Shown here: in pieces, positions 20,765-31,185 of the stretch
Layout of the letters: each line of letters starts with the position of its first letter
How positions within the stretch are numbered: the stretch's first letter is position 1
Source: Hafnia alvei
GTDB lineage: Bacteria > Pseudomonadota > Gammaproteobacteria > Enterobacterales > Enterobacteriaceae
Length of the DNA stretch: 64,000 nt
Direction of reading: 5' to 3'
Assembly: GCF_900095695.1 (NCBI RefSeq)
Contig: NZ_FMIQ01000084.1
Location: 22,978 to 86,977 of the forward strand
Translations under genes and position numbers: made by a program
Notes under the pieces: model-generated
Seen by the model: the letters and a program-made list of their open reading frames with translations, nothing else
The model's database searches: none
Told to the model about the DNA's origin: nothing

Positions 20765-23044
20765 ATGGACGAACAATTAAAACAAAGTGCGCTTGATTTC
20801 CACGAGTTCCCAATCCCAGGCAAAATTCAGGTCGTGCCGACCAAACCCCTCGCTACACAACGTGATTTAGCCTTAGCCTACTCTCCGGGCGTGGCAGCAC
20901 CTTGTTTGGAGATCGCCGCCGATCCGCTCGCTGCCTATAAATACACCGCGCGTGGAAACTTAGTGGCCGTTATCTCTAACGGTACGGCGGTGCTTGGTTT
21001 GGGCAACATTGGTGCCTTAGCGGGTAAGCCCGTTATGGAAGGCAAGGGCGTTTTGTTTAAAAAATTTGCGGGTATTGACGTCTTCGATATCGAAGTTGAT
21101 GAGCTTGATCCTGATAAGTTGATCGACGTGGTCGCCGCGCTGGAACCCACTTTTGGTGGGATTAACCTTGAAGATATCAAAGCGCCCGAGTGTTTCTACA
21201 TTGAGAAGAAACTGCGTGAGCGCATGAAGATCCCCGTCTTCCATGACGATCAGCACGGAACCGCTATCATCTGTACTGCTGCCGTGCTGAACGGTTTACG
21301 CGTGGTGAAAAAACAGATTAGCGATGTGCGTCTGGTCGTTTCTGGAGCGGGTGCGTCGGCAATTGCCTGCTTAAATCTGCTGGTGGCATTAGGGCTCAAG
21401 CGCGAAAACATCACGGCCTGTGACTCCAAAGGGGTGATCTATCAAGGTCGTGAAGAGAATATGGCCGAAAGCAAACAGGCCTATGCGATCAAAGATAATG
21501 GCTGGCGCACGCTTGCGGATGCGATCCCCAATGCGGATATTTTCCTCGGTTGCTCTGGTCCTGGTGTGATGACGCAAGACATGGTGAAAACCATGGCACG
21601 CGATCCGCTGATTTTAGCGTTGGCTAACCCTGAGCCAGAAATTTTACCGCCGCTGGCTAAGGCCGTTCGACCTGATGCGATCATCTGTACAGGGCGTTCC
21701 GACTTCCCTAATCAGGTTAACAACGTACTGTGTTTTCCGTTCATTTTCCGTGGCGCATTAGACGTTGGCGCCACCACCATTAATGAAGAGATGAAGCTGG
21801 CCTGTGTGCATGCGATTGCTGATTTAGCATTGGCGGAGCAGAGCGACGTTGTGGCTTCTGCCTATGGCGATCAGGATCTCTCTTTTGGCCCTGAATACAT
21901 TATTCCAAAACCGTTCGATCCTCGCCTGATTGTGAAAATCGCCCCAGCCGTCGCGAAAGCCGCGATGGATTCCGGCGTAGCGACGCGGCCCATTGAAGAC
22001 TTTGATGCTTACATCGAGCATTTGACCGAGTTCGTCTATAAAACCAACCTGTTTATGAAGCCCATTTTCTCTCAGGCAAAAAAAGAGAAAAAACGCGTAG
22101 TGCTGGCCGAAGGTGAAGAAGAACGCGTGTTGCACGCAACCCAAGAGCTGGTCACGCTGGGCATTGCGTCACCGATTCTGGTTGGCCGTCCTGACGTAAT
22201 CGAAATGCGTTTGAAAAAACTAGGTCTGCACATTGAAGCAGGTAAAGATTTTGAGATCGTGAATAACGAGTCCGATCCGCGCTTCAACGAATACTGGCGT
22301 GAATACTACGAGATCATGAAGCGTCGCGGCGTTTCCCAAGAACAGGCACGTCGTGCGGTGATTGGCAACCCAACCCTGATTGCGGCCATCATGCTGCAAC
22401 GCGGTGAGGCCGACGCTATGATCTGCGGCACTATCGGTAATTATCACGAGCATTATGAAGTGGTACACAACGTATTTGGTTTCCGTGAGGGCGCACACGT
22501 GGCGGGTGCCATGAACGCGTTGCTGCTGCCAAGCGGTAATACCTTCATTGCTGATACCTACGTCAACGACGACCCAACCGCTGAACAGCTGGCTGAAATT
22601 ACCCTCATGGCGGCGGAAACGGTGCGCCGCTTTGGTATTGAGCCGAAAGTTGCGTTGCTATCGCACTCCAGTTTTGGGGCATCAGACTGTCCTGCCGCAC
22701 GTAAAATGCGTCGTACGCTAGAATTAGTGAATGCCGCAGCGCCTGAGCTTGAGATCGACGGCGAAATGCACGGCGACGCGGCGCTGGTCGAAAGCATCCG
22801 TAATGATGTCATGCCAGACAGCCCGCTCAAGGGCGCTGCCAACATTTTAATCATGCCAAATATGGAGGCTGCACGTATCAGCTATAACCTGTTGCGCGTT
22901 TCTTCTTCTGAGGGGGTTACCGTTGGGCCGGTATTGATGGGCGTCAGCAAGCCCGTGCATATTTTGACCTCGATAGCCTCTGTGCGCCGCATCGTTAATA
23001 TGGTGGCGTTATCCGTGGTAGAAGCGCAAACGCAACCGCTGTAA
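20765..23044 (+). CDS. maeB: MaeB, NADP-dependent malic enzyme
   Basis: A 759-aa two-domain enzyme that decarboxylates malate to pyruvate with NADP, feeding NADPH and acetyl-CoA supply; the length equals E. coli MaeB. The malic-enzyme domain occupies about residues 1-425, with FHDDQHGTA and the nucleotide-binding [11 protein letters not shown]. The C-terminal part (about 430-759) is a phosphotransacetylase-like domain ([29 protein letters not shown]) that is regulatory in E. coli MaeB. An AAAAAGGACC ribosome site precedes the ATG. Confidence 0.95.
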   Translation: MDEQLKQSALDFHEFPIPGKIQVVPTKPLATQRDLALAYSPGVAAPCLEIAADPLAAYKYTARGNLVAVISNGTAVLGLGNIGALAGKPVMEGKGVLFKKFAGIDVFDIEVDELDPDKLIDVVAALEPTFGGINLEDIKAPECFYIEKKLRERMKIPVFHDDQHGTAIICTAAVLNGLRVVKKQISDVRLVVSGAGASAIACLNLLVALGLKRENITACDSKGVIYQGREENMAESKQAYAIKDNGWRTLADAIPNADIFLGCSGPGVMTQDMVKTMARDPLILALANPEPEILPPLAKAVRPDAIICTGRSDFPNQVNNVLCFPFIFRGALDVGATTINEEMKLACVHAIADLALAEQSDVVASAYGDQDLSFGPEYIIPKPFDPRLIVKIAPAVAKAAMDSGVATRPIEDFDAYIEHLTEFVYKTNLFMKPIFSQAKKEKKRVVLAEGEEERVLHATQELVTLGIASPILVGRPDVIEMRLKKLGLHIEAGKDFEIVNNESDPRFNEYWREYYEIMKRRGVSQEQARRAVIGNPTLIAAIMLQRGEADAMICGTIGNYHEHYEVVHNVFGFREGAHVAGAMNALLLPSGNTFIADTYVNDDPTAEQLAEITLMAAETVRRFGIEPKVALLSHSSFGASDCPAARKMRRTLELVNAAAPELEIDGEMHGDAALVESIRNDVMPDSPLKGAANILIMPNMEAARISYNLLRVSSSEGVTVGPVLMGVSKPVHILTSIASVRRIVNMVALSVVEAQTQPL

Positions 23045-23067
23045 AAGCGGTTATTGTTGGGTTTTCT

Positions 23068-23095
23068 AATGCCGCCTACGCGTGTGGGCGGCATT
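23068..23095 (+). terminator. maeB terminator
   Basis: Nine-base perfect stem AATGCCGCC / GGCGGCATT around a ten-base loop, 24 bases after the maeB stop. It also lies just before the next start, so it partly separates maeB from the acetyltransferase gene. Confidence 0.7.
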
Positions 23096-23116
23096 TCAAT
23101 CGCTGAGGGCATTGCT

Positions 23117-23581
23117 ATGTTGATTGCAAAAATTAACGATAACTCACCCTATATCCCACAAATAGCCGCATTGCTGCATTGGGAATGGTCAAGCCTACCG
23201 CGTTGGAGTACTCAGGAAGGTATTCAGCAGCGCTTTATCATGCGTAATCAGCCAGACAGTGAAGAGTTCACCTTGGTGGCCTACGTTGAAGACGGTCAGT
23301 TGCTGGGCACTGCTAGCGTGATTGTCCATGAATTGGACGATCGCCCCGAGCGTAAATTCTGGCTCGGCGAAGTGTTTACCCCTCCAGAGCACCGTGGCAA
23401 AGGCGTTGGCTCTGCACTCACCAGAGCCTGTGTGGCCCTCGCTCAAGAGAAAGGCATTAAGCAGCTATACCTCTATACACCCGATCAGCAGAGCCTGTAC
23501 CAGAAATTGGGATGGCAAGAAATTGAGAAACGCGAAGTCTCAGGTGAATGGGTTTCTGTGATGAGTCTCAACATCGACTGA
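23117..23581 (+). CDS. GNAT-family N-acetyltransferase
   Basis: A 154-aa single-domain acetyltransferase. The start at 23117 (MLIAKINDNSPYI) has GAGGG upstream; the longer frame runs through the maeB terminator. The acetyl-CoA-binding motif A is visible as EHRGKGVGSALTRAC, followed by QLYLYTPDQQSLYQKLGW, the typical GNAT C-terminal beta-alpha stretch. The substrate cannot be told from sequence. Confidence 0.85.
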   Translation: MLIAKINDNSPYIPQIAALLHWEWSSLPRWSTQEGIQQRFIMRNQPDSEEFTLVAYVEDGQLLGTASVIVHELDDRPERKFWLGEVFTPPEHRGKGVGSALTRACVALAQEKGIKQLYLYTPDQQSLYQKLGWQEIEKREVSGEWVSVMSLNID

Positions 23582-23611
23582 TTAACCTACCGCTGCCGGT
23601 GAATGCTATAT

Positions 23612-23630
23612 GACAATGATTATCATTAAG
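23612..23630 (+). promoter_or_regulatory. Fur box upstream of the ChaN-family lipoprotein
   Basis: GACAATGATTATCATTAAG matches 15 of 19 positions of the classical Fur consensus GATAATGATAATCATTATC. It lies 42 bp upstream of the chosen start at 23672, where a promoter would be. This predicts repression in iron-rich conditions. Confidence 0.8.
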
Positions 23631-23671
23631 TTTAAACTAGATTGAAACTTAATGGACTCAAAGGTTATGGC

Positions 23672-24514
23672 ATGAAAAAGATTGGACTACTGGCGGCGGC
23701 TTTCCTGCTAAGCGCTTGCGGAATTAGCCAGCACGCCCAGACGATCGGCGCGGTACCGCAAGACAATATCGTCGATCTACACACCGGACAAAAACTCACC
23801 CCGCAACAGCTGCTCGCTAAGCTGAGCGTTCAGCCTCGCGTCATCGTTGGCGAAAAGCACGACAATTTACAACATCACCAAATTGAGCAGTGGTTGGTTG
23901 AGCAACTTCCGCGTCAGCGCACGCAGGGCAGCGTATTAATGGAAATGATTACGCCGAACCAACAAGAAAAAGTGAACGCGGTGAAAGATCGGTTCAAACA
24001 GGGTAAATCGTTGACCGGTCAGCAGATTACAGAACAAACGGCATGGCAGAAAGGGTGGAAGTGGGATCTCTACTCTGGCGTTGCCACCGCTGCGCTACAA
24101 GGGCCATATCCACTGCTGTCAGCGAATCTTGATCGCAGCGAAATCAAAAAATTCTACGAGCACCCACTTCCTGTTACCGGTGCGCTAAGCACTCAGCCTT
24201 CTGTGCGAGCAGCCATCACGAAAACGATCGAAGAGTCTCACGGTGGTCAATTGGAGCCTAAACAGGCCGAGGCCATGTTGGCTATTCAGCAGCAACGTGA
24301 CCGCCGTATGGCAGAAAGCTTGCTTGCCGCGCCAACGCCAGCGCTGCTCATCGTGGGGGGCTATCATGCTAATCGAGCCCTAGGGGTTCCTCTGCACATC
24401 GAAGATATTGCGCCGATGACAGAGCTAACGGTGCTGATGCTGGCGGAGAAGGGCGTTAAGGTGGATAAAAGTAACGCAGATTTTGTGTGGTATACGGAGA
24501 AAGCTAAGCCATAG
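23672..24514 (+). CDS. ChaN-family iron-regulated lipoprotein
   Basis: A 280-aa predicted lipoprotein. The ATG at 23672 starts a lipoprotein signal peptide (MKKIGLLAAAFLLSAC, lipobox Cys16); the longer frame has no signal. The body fits the ChaN/DUF399 family: RVIVGEKHDNLQHHQIE near the N-terminus and LLIVGGYHANRALGVP near the C-terminus, both His-containing. The Campylobacter ChaN protein binds haem and belongs to iron uptake. A good Fur box sits in the promoter, supporting a role in iron or haem acquisition. No TonB receptor gene is adjacent, so its partner is not visible here. Confidence 0.82.
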   Translation: MKKIGLLAAAFLLSACGISQHAQTIGAVPQDNIVDLHTGQKLTPQQLLAKLSVQPRVIVGEKHDNLQHHQIEQWLVEQLPRQRTQGSVLMEMITPNQQEKVNAVKDRFKQGKSLTGQQITEQTAWQKGWKWDLYSGVATAALQGPYPLLSANLDRSEIKKFYEHPLPVTGALSTQPSVRAAITKTIEESHGGQLEPKQAEAMLAIQQQRDRRMAESLLAAPTPALLIVGGYHANRALGVPLHIEDIAPMTELTVLMLAEKGVKVDKSNADFVWYTEKAKP

Positions 24515-24765
24515 TTGTGGTCTGCTGTTTATGGTCTGTTGGTTTCATATTCAGCTCATCTATTGATACTGCGTTACATTCAGACCTTTCTTTGTGAAGG
24601 CGTACGGGTTAGAAGGCTGTGTATTCACAATCGTTGCCCCTAACACGCACGCCTGCACCGTATTGATGAAAACCTCGGTACTCTAGGCGTACGGAGCTTT
24701 ACACCCATGCACGATAGGAAACAGGCGTATGGAATATGATCCTGAACCTAATTTATCTCTGAACC

Positions 24766-26427
24766 TCAAAAACTATCCCAATTCTCACCATTATCATCGG
24801 CAATTGCTTTCAGTTTTGGCGCTGCTACCGTTTGTGGCTGTGTACGAATTTTCTCTGGCGCAGGTGCAGATGTGGAAAGTTTGAAGACGGCGACTGTTTG
24901 ATTCAAACGATCGGCCTGATCTTCGAGCGCGCTGGCAGCGGAAGCGGATTGTTCAACCAATGCCGCATTCTGCTGGGTGACCTTATCCATTTCATTTACG
25001 GCCTGTGCGATCTGGGTGATGCCGCGGCTTTGTTCTTCGGAGGCGCTGGAGATTTCTTGCATGGTTTCGGTGACTTGGCCAATGGCGGTCACTATTTCCG
25101 TCATGGCACCACTGACATTTTCAACCAAATCATTGCCCTGATCGACGCGCAAGACGGATGCATCAATTAGGGTCTTAATCTCTTTAGCTGCCTGAGCGCT
25201 TCGCTGCGCTAAACTACGCACCTCACCTGCCACCACGGCGAAGCCACGGCCTTGTTCGCCAGCACGAGCTGCCTCAACGGCAGCATTCAGCGCTAGGATA
25301 TTGGTTTGGAAAGCGATCCCATCAATGACGCTGGTGATATCACCAATTTTGCGAGAGCTATCGGCAATATCACTCATGGTGACCACCATTTTACGCGTGA
25401 TCTCACCGCCGTTAACGGCGCTGTTTGAGGCACGTTTTACCAATGATGTTGCTGCATTTGCACTGTCTGCGTTGTTTTTTACCGTAGCAGAAAGCTGTTC
25501 CATGCTGGCTGCGGTTTCTTCAAGCGAGCTCGCCTGTTCTTCGGTGCGACTGGAGAGATCGCTGTTACCTGCCGCAATTTCCTGCACGCCGGTGTAAATA
25601 TTCTGAGTGCCTGCACGCACCGCGCTGACCGTATTCGCCAGCTCATCGCGCATGTGCTTCAATCCCTGCATCAGTTTGCCAATTTCGTTGTTGCCATTGG
25701 CATCAATTTCAATCGATAAATCGCCGTGCGCAATGGCGGCTTGATAGTTGATGACCTGATTGATTTTATTCAGCACATATTTTCTTATCCACACCAAAAC
25801 CGCACCGGTTAGGACAATAAATACAAACATAAAGGAGAGCGAAAGCGGCAGCATTTGGCGGTAGCTGGCCTGAGCCGCGTTGGCCGCCGGGGTAATAATA
25901 GAATTGGCTACATAGGCTGACGTGTCATCCAGCGCAGACATAAAATGCGTGGATGAGCTGTTGTGCATAATAGACTGGAATTTAACCAGATCGTTATTTT
26001 CTAAGCTGATAATCAATTGCAGCAGATCGCCGCGCGCTCTTTCATAGAGGGATTTTACATTTTTAGTGCGCTCAATTTCATTTTGATTTGCTTGAGAGAG
26101 TTGATAAAACTTCTCCATCTGCTGATCGACTTCGGTCAGGTTTTGGCGTAATTCACCGAGTGATTGTCGCGCTTTGGCATCTTCCGGCTGTGTGGCGAGC
26201 ATCAGCGCGTCTTTGAGCACCTCTTCACGGATCTCGGTAACTGAAGCATAGGCATTATCCATTGCCATGATTTGGTTAAAGCCGGAGGAGATTTGCGTGA
26301 GCCGGTCATTGGTGCCCGAGGCATCGAGAATGCTCCAAGAGCCGGAGAAAATTTGAATAATGCAGAATAGGGCTAAGACGCCCATTAATCCCTGAGAGAT
26401 GTTTAATCGTTCGAACATAGATAGCAC
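24766..26427 (-). CDS. Methyl-accepting chemotaxis protein
   Basis: A 553-aa transmembrane chemoreceptor. TM1 is at about residues 11-30, a four-helix-bundle-type periplasmic ligand domain spans 31-190, TM2 is at 192-213, and a HAMP domain and cytoplasmic signalling hairpin follow. The conserved tip reads [20 protein letters not shown]. The C-terminus ends NWDSF, a variant of the NWETF pentapeptide that tethers CheR and CheB in high-abundance receptors such as Tsr and Tar. It stands alone, with no che genes nearby; the ligand is unknown. Confidence 0.92.
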   Translation of the reverse strand: MLSMFERLNISQGLMGVLALFCIIQIFSGSWSILDASGTNDRLTQISSGFNQIMAMDNAYASVTEIREEVLKDALMLATQPEDAKARQSLGELRQNLTEVDQQMEKFYQLSQANQNEIERTKNVKSLYERARGDLLQLIISLENNDLVKFQSIMHNSSSTHFMSALDDTSAYVANSIITPAANAAQASYRQMLPLSLSFMFVFIVLTGAVLVWIRKYVLNKINQVINYQAAIAHGDLSIEIDANGNNEIGKLMQGLKHMRDELANTVSAVRAGTQNIYTGVQEIAAGNSDLSSRTEEQASSLEETAASMEQLSATVKNNADSANAATSLVKRASNSAVNGGEITRKMVVTMSDIADSSRKIGDITSVIDGIAFQTNILALNAAVEAARAGEQGRGFAVVAGEVRSLAQRSAQAAKEIKTLIDASVLRVDQGNDLVENVSGAMTEIVTAIGQVTETMQEISSASEEQSRGITQIAQAVNEMDKVTQQNAALVEQSASAASALEDQADRLNQTVAVFKLSTSAPAPEKIRTQPQTVAAPKLKAIADDNGENWDSF

Positions 26428-26765
26428 AACCTAAAATTTAATCAGATGCAATAGAACAAATAACGTTGTCATTGCCGTGGGAAGTGCTCTTTGTTTTCGG
26501 CTGAAATGCTAAAAACTTTAGCTAATAAATAAACCTGATACTTAAAATAGATGATATAAAGCTTTTGTTAACCTAATTGAATCAATTAAAACATAATAAT
26601 AACATTATGGCGTTTTTATATTTTCATCTTTGATGTGTGAATTTAGTAGAAAATGATAAATGAGTTTGTTAATTATTTTATTAGTAGGAATAACTTTATA
26701 AAATCAAATTAGCCCACATAAAATGTAGGCTTTGAAAACAAGAAAAAGCTGAAGTAGTCTTAATT
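26428..26765. other. AT-rich intergenic region between chemoreceptor and SDR gene
   Basis: About 340 bp, strongly AT-rich, with no credible ORF. It holds the chemoreceptor promoter. A small imperfect hairpin at 26711-26731 (AGCC-ACAT arms, AAA loop) may end SDR transcription. Nothing else was seen. Confidence 0.4.
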
Positions 26766-27524
26766 CTAAAGGAACATTCCCCCCGAAGCCTCAATGCGCT
26801 GGCCATTAATCCAGCCCGCCTCATCAGACAACAGCATGGTTACCGCTTTGCCAATATCTTCAGGTAAGCCAACTCGCCCCAAGGCAGTTTGTGAGGCGAT
26901 AAAGTCGTTAACCTGCTGGTTATCACGCACCACGCCACCGCCAAAATCTGTCTCGATAGCGCCCGGAGCGAGAATATTTACGCTAATGCCACGCGCCCCA
27001 AGCTCTTTTGCTTGATAGCGAGTAAGCACTTCCATTGCACCTTTCATCGCCGCATAGGCTGCAAAACCAGGCAGGACAAATCGGCTTAACCCAGTGGAAA
27101 TATTAATAATTCGCCCCCCGTCTACCATGATTGGCAGCAGAGTCTGAGTGAGAAAGAATGGTCCTTTAAGCTGTATATTCATGAGTTGATCGAACTGTTC
27201 TTCGCTGGTTTCAGCGAAGGGCGCATTGATGCCAATACCTGCATTATTAACCAAGAAATCGAAATCGTTGCGCCCCCATTTTTGTCTTAATACCTGTTCC
27301 AACGCGGTGCGAAAGTGGGCAAAGGAACTGGCTTGGCTGACATCTAAAGGCAATGCGGCTGCTTTTGCACCAGCCTGTTCAATCTGCTTCACTACGTCAT
27401 TAGCTTCATTTTGTTGGCTGCGGTAGGTTACGATCACATCGACCCCTTGCGCTGCAAGATGCAGCGCCATGCTTTTACCTAAGCCACGGCTTGCGCCGGT
27501 AATCAGTGCAATTTTACTACCCAT
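26766..27524 (-). CDS. Short-chain dehydrogenase/reductase (SDR)
   Basis: A 252-aa classical SDR oxidoreductase. The start at 27524 (MGSKIALITGASRGLG) has an AGAGG ribosome site; the frame upstream is open but lacks SDR sequence. The cofactor motif GASRGLG, the NNAGIG motif and the catalytic YxxxK (YAAMK) are present, with a Ser in the ISTGLSR stretch. An Arg in the TYRSQ stretch after the second beta-strand suggests NADP preference, an inference. It is divergent from a LysR regulator 139 bp away, its likely controller. The substrate is unknown. Confidence 0.88.
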   Translation of the reverse strand: MGSKIALITGASRGLGKSMALHLAAQGVDVIVTYRSQQNEANDVVKQIEQAGAKAAALPLDVSQASSFAHFRTALEQVLRQKWGRNDFDFLVNNAGIGINAPFAETSEEQFDQLMNIQLKGPFFLTQTLLPIMVDGGRIINISTGLSRFVLPGFAAYAAMKGAMEVLTRYQAKELGARGISVNILAPGAIETDFGGGVVRDNQQVNDFIASQTALGRVGLPEDIGKAVTMLLSDEAGWINGQRIEASGGMFL

Positions 27525-27663
27525 GTTGGTAACCTCTAGTGTTGATAAGCACGCGTGTTGGGCACCGCCGATGCAGGCCATATCAGTAAGCATATTGTTT
27601 GTTTTAAATGAAATAAACGTGCTAAATATGACAACACTGTTCATAAAACAAGAATAATCAAAA

Positions 27664-28569
27664 ATGGATAAAATCACGGCGATGCAGGTGTTTATCAGCG
27701 TAGCCGAACTTTCTAGCTTTAGTCGTACAGCCGATCGGATGGGATTGCCGAAGGGATCGGTGTCAGGGGCGATCCAGCAGCTTGAAAATCATTTTGGCAC
27801 CCAGCTTCTACATCGTACAACGCGTAAGGTGACGCTGACGCAAGATGGGCTGCGGTGCTATGTAAGATGCCAAGACTTGCTGGCAGAAATCGAAGAGCTT
27901 GAGGGTATGTTTCGCACCTCGAACGCGCCGCTCTCTGGTCGTCTACGCGTTGATATGCCCAGTGGATTAGCCAAAATTGTGGTACAGCAGGGGCTAGCGG
28001 TTTTTTTATCTACTCATCCCAGTCTTGAATTAGAGTTGAGCAGCAGCGACAGACGGGTGGATTTAATTCAAGAAGGTTTTGACTGCGTGGTGAGAGTGGG
28101 GACATTGCAAGACTCCGGCCTAATTGCGCGCCCTTTAGGTCAGCTACAGATGGTGAATTGTGCCAGCCCAAGCTACTTAGAAAAGTATGGCTGTCCGCAA
28201 ACGCCAGCGGATTTGCAGCGCCATCACATGATCCATTACCAAAGCGCTCAAGGTGCTCCCCGCGATAAGTTTACCTACGCTATGCCGCAGGGTGATATTC
28301 AGACGGTTGATATGCAAGGTGCGCTAACGGTGAATAGCACTGAATCTTATTCGGCGGCCTGCATTGCGGGCTTAGGTATTATTCAGGTGCCGGTTATTGG
28401 TGTGCGAGAGGCTTTGCAAACGGGGGTATTAGTTTCAATCCTTGAACACCTACCGGCCCCCGCTATGCCCGTTTCTTTGCTTTACCCACATCGCCGTAAC
28501 TTAGCTATGCGGGTACAGGTTTTTATGGATTGGATGTCGGATGTGATCCGTAAACAGTATGTCGAATAA
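27664..28569 (+). CDS. LysR-family transcriptional regulator, divergent from the SDR gene
   Basis: A 301-aa LysR-type regulator. The N-terminal HTH (MQVFISVAELSSFSRTADRMGLPKGSVSGAIQQLE) and a substrate-binding domain with the family stretch DCVVRVGTLQDSGLIARPLG are visible. It belongs to the large group of LysR proteins that sit divergent from an oxidoreductase gene they regulate. The 139-bp intergenic region should contain its operator. The effector is unknown. Confidence 0.88.
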   Translation: MDKITAMQVFISVAELSSFSRTADRMGLPKGSVSGAIQQLENHFGTQLLHRTTRKVTLTQDGLRCYVRCQDLLAEIEELEGMFRTSNAPLSGRLRVDMPSGLAKIVVQQGLAVFLSTHPSLELELSSSDRRVDLIQEGFDCVVRVGTLQDSGLIARPLGQLQMVNCASPSYLEKYGCPQTPADLQRHHMIHYQSAQGAPRDKFTYAMPQGDIQTVDMQGALTVNSTESYSAACIAGLGIIQVPVIGVREALQTGVLVSILEHLPAPAMPVSLLYPHRRNLAMRVQVFMDWMSDVIRKQYVE

Positions 28570-28578
28570 TATTAAAGG

Positions 28579-29493
28579 CTAAGATTTTTCATATTGATAC
28601 ATAAATTTAATCAGCTCGCTTTCGAGTATTTTTTCACGCCACCAACGAGAGGCTACGCCTTCTGAAGCGTTGTTCCATCCTAAATAAGCCAGATCTTTCT
28701 GCCTGCTTGAAGTGGTTTGTTTAGCGACTAACGTTCCCGTTTTCAAGTAAGGTTCGACAATATGCCGTGGCATAAATCCGCATCCTAAACCTGAAACGAG
28801 CGCTAGCAATTTATTATGGAAATCATAAACCACCATACGTTCCTGCTCTTGCAAATAGTTAGTGGCTTGCCCGGTGCTGAATCGAGCGGTATCACCGATA
28901 ACGATTGCGCGGTGGGTGCAGATTAGGCGTGGATCGAGCGGCTCATCCGCGGTGGCCAAGGGATGAGAAGGCGATACAACAAACACGTTCTCTAACATGC
29001 CTAACATTTGATATGAGAATTCCGTGGAGGTCGGGGGTTCGTTGATGGCGCCCAAAATAATATCAGCGTCGTTTTGAGTCAGCTGTTCCCATGAGCCGGA
29101 AAGAGTATGGTGGGTAAATCTAAGCTGGGTCAGGCAATTGAGCTGATAAAATTCCTCAATCATTGGCAGTAGTAGATGAAAAGGAAATGAGCCATCAAGC
29201 GCAATAGTGAGCTCTTTTTCCCAGCCAGATTCGATCTGGACGGCCTGCTTTTCTAACTCACGAGCGGCACTCAGTAAAATCCTGCCTTTTTCTAATACTA
29301 TTTTGCCCGTATCGGTGAACTTTGCTCTATGGCCCGATCGATCTAATAGTTTGATACTTAGGTCATTCTCAAATTTCTGCACCATATAACTCAGTGCTGC
29401 GGGTGTTTTAAAAAGCGACTCGGCTGCTGCAGCAAAACTTCCATGTTTTTCCAGTGCATCAAGAATCAGTAGAACATCCAAATTTACGCGCAT
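28579..29493 (-). CDS. LysR-family transcriptional regulator, divergent from the hydrolase operon
   Basis: A 304-aa LysR regulator. The HTH covers residues 1-60 (LLILDALEKHGSFAAAAESLFKTPAALSYMVQ, cited as its extent) and the effector domain follows, with LALVSGLGCGFMPRHIV near the C-terminus. It ends nine bases after the preceding LysR gene, tail to tail, but faces the YcaC-like operon across a 409-bp gap, so it more likely regulates that operon. It is not a close copy of the neighbouring LysR. Confidence 0.87.
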   Translation of the reverse strand: MRVNLDVLLILDALEKHGSFAAAAESLFKTPAALSYMVQKFENDLSIKLLDRSGHRAKFTDTGKIVLEKGRILLSAARELEKQAVQIESGWEKELTIALDGSFPFHLLLPMIEEFYQLNCLTQLRFTHHTLSGSWEQLTQNDADIILGAINEPPTSTEFSYQMLGMLENVFVVSPSHPLATADEPLDPRLICTHRAIVIGDTARFSTGQATNYLQEQERMVVYDFHNKLLALVSGLGCGFMPRHIVEPYLKTGTLVAKQTTSSRQKDLAYLGWNNASEGVASRWWREKILESELIKFMYQYEKS

Positions 29494-29902
29494 CGTAACC
29501 TTCTAATTTTAAGAAATAAAATTTACTCATAGTGTACGGTGTTGGTCGTTTTCTTTGTTTAGGAATATCTTTGCTTAAAGATAATATTAGGAAAATTCTT
29601 TAATCTGTCATGAATATATAAAATCATTAATATTGCGAACGTTACCAATATATTACTGACAGGTATAGGCGATTATTCTGTTTCCTCATCAAATTAAGAT
29701 ATATCGAAACTTGGCGTGAAGCAATAATCTCTACAATACTGTTAGCGCGGTAATAATAAATAAGAATTTACGCAACATAAAATAACTTAATAAGTCGTTA
29801 AAAATTTCCAGCTATCAACTAATTCAATGAATACCTAGCATGTTGCCCGTTCATCACAGGTACGAAAGTATTATTCAACTAAGTAAAAATTAAGGATATT
29901 AC
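29494..29902. promoter_or_regulatory. Divergent promoter region between LysR and the hydrolase operon
   Basis: About 410 bp of AT-rich DNA without a credible ORF. It should hold both promoters and the LysR operator. A ribosome site AAGGA precedes the ATG at 29903. I could not place promoters with confidence. Confidence 0.4.
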
Positions 29903-30544
29903 ATGTCAATTCGTGAATTGCTCGATCCAAAGAACTCAACACTGATTTTTATCGACCATCAGCCGCAGATGTCTTTTGGGGTGGCGAATATTGACCGTCA
30001 AACCTTGAAGAATAACACCGTTGCATTAGCAAAAGCCGGTAAGATTTTTAATGTTCCGACTATTTACACCTCTGTTGAAACTAAAAGCTTCAGTGGTTAT
30101 ATCTGGCCAGAACTGTTGGCCGTTCATCCTGAGATTGCTCCTATCGAACGTACTTCCATGAATTCATGGGAAGACAAAGCTTTTGTTGCCGCAGTGAAAG
30201 CGACCGGTCGCAAAAAATTAGTTATCTCTGCGCTGTGGACCGAAGTGTGTTTGACTTTCCCTGCGCTGATGGCGTTGGAAGAAGGTTTTGAAGTTTACGT
30301 GGTGACTGATACCTCAGGCGGTACTTCCGTTGACGCGCATGAACGTTCTATTGACCGCATGGTTCAAGCCGGCGCGGTTCCTGTGACTTGGCAGCAAGTC
30401 CTGTTGGAGTACCAGCGTGACTGGGCGCGTAAAGAAACCTATGACGCAGTCATGGATTTAGTGCGTGAACATAGCGGCGCTTACGGTATGGGCGTTGATT
30501 ACGCTTACACCTTGGTGCACGGTGCACCGCAGCGTAAAGCTTAA
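29903..30544 (+). CDS. Isochorismatase-like cysteine hydrolase (YcaC type)
   Basis: A 213-aa protein of the isochorismatase-like superfamily close to YcaC. Visible family features are Asp18 in IFIDHQPQ and the nucleophile Cys116 in ALWTEVCLTFPAL. The substrate of YcaC itself is not settled. It starts a three-gene operon with an ABM-domain membrane protein and a YtcJ-like amidohydrolase, which suggests stepwise breakdown of an amide or imine compound; this is inference. Confidence 0.85.
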   Translation: MSIRELLDPKNSTLIFIDHQPQMSFGVANIDRQTLKNNTVALAKAGKIFNVPTIYTSVETKSFSGYIWPELLAVHPEIAPIERTSMNSWEDKAFVAAVKATGRKKLVISALWTEVCLTFPALMALEEGFEVYVVTDTSGGTSVDAHERSIDRMVQAGAVPVTWQQVLLEYQRDWARKETYDAVMDLVREHSGAYGMGVDYAYTLVHGAPQRKA

Positions 30545-30615
30545 ACTTTAGATTGCTCTGGGGCGGGGTTTTCCCGCCTCAATCACTTCCGTTTTTCCAA
30601 TCAGGATGCCCCAGC

Positions 30616-31158
30616 ATGGCAGCAACCAATACAGTAACCTTGGTTATTACACATAATCTGCAACCTAATCAGGCAATAGCTTATGAGGCATGGCTCGCCC
30701 GCATCATGCCTGCTGCCCAGCAATTTCCGGGGCATCTTGGTGTACATGTGATTCGGCCAACGGCGGGAAGCGAAGCCTATAACATCGTGATCCGCTTCGA
30801 TACGCTGGATAATCTTTACGCGTGGACCAACTCCGAACTGCGTAAAAAGTTGGTGGCAGAAATCCAGCCGATCCTCGCGCAAGAAGAACACTATGAAGTT
30901 CGTACCGAGCCAGAATTTTGGTTCACGCCAAGCACTCCTACGGTTAAACGCCCGCAAAAATGGAAACAGTTTCTTATTACGCTACTGGTGATCTTTCCTA
31001 GTACTAATTTGGTGCCGTGGATAACCGGAATGTTATTGCCCGGGCTTAAAGGTACGTTACTGCTGCATTTTATCAATGACGCCTGCGTCGTTGGGCTGGT
31101 GGTGTTTATGTGGATGCCGTTGGTTACACGCATATTTGCTGGCTGGCTGAAGAAATAG
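30616..31158 (+). CDS. ABM-domain protein with C-terminal membrane segments
   Basis: A 180-aa protein. The start at 30616 (MAATNTVTLVITH) has AGGA upstream; the longer frame begins inside the intergenic hairpin-like stretch. Residues 1-105 fit the antibiotic-biosynthesis monooxygenase (ABM) dimeric alpha-beta fold. Two hydrophobic segments follow (about 115-140 and 148-175), with NLVPWITGMLLPG between. ABM domains act in quinone or haem oxidation, but many members have no known activity. It is the middle gene of the LysR-linked trio, 10 bases before the next frame. Confidence 0.8.
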   Translation: MAATNTVTLVITHNLQPNQAIAYEAWLARIMPAAQQFPGHLGVHVIRPTAGSEAYNIVIRFDTLDNLYAWTNSELRKKLVAEIQPILAQEEHYEVRTEPEFWFTPSTPTVKRPQKWKQFLITLLVIFPSTNLVPWITGMLLPGLKGTLLLHFINDACVVGLVVFMWMPLVTRIFAGWLKK

Positions 31159-31185
31159 TCAACCTAGGTGATAGGAGTACGACTT

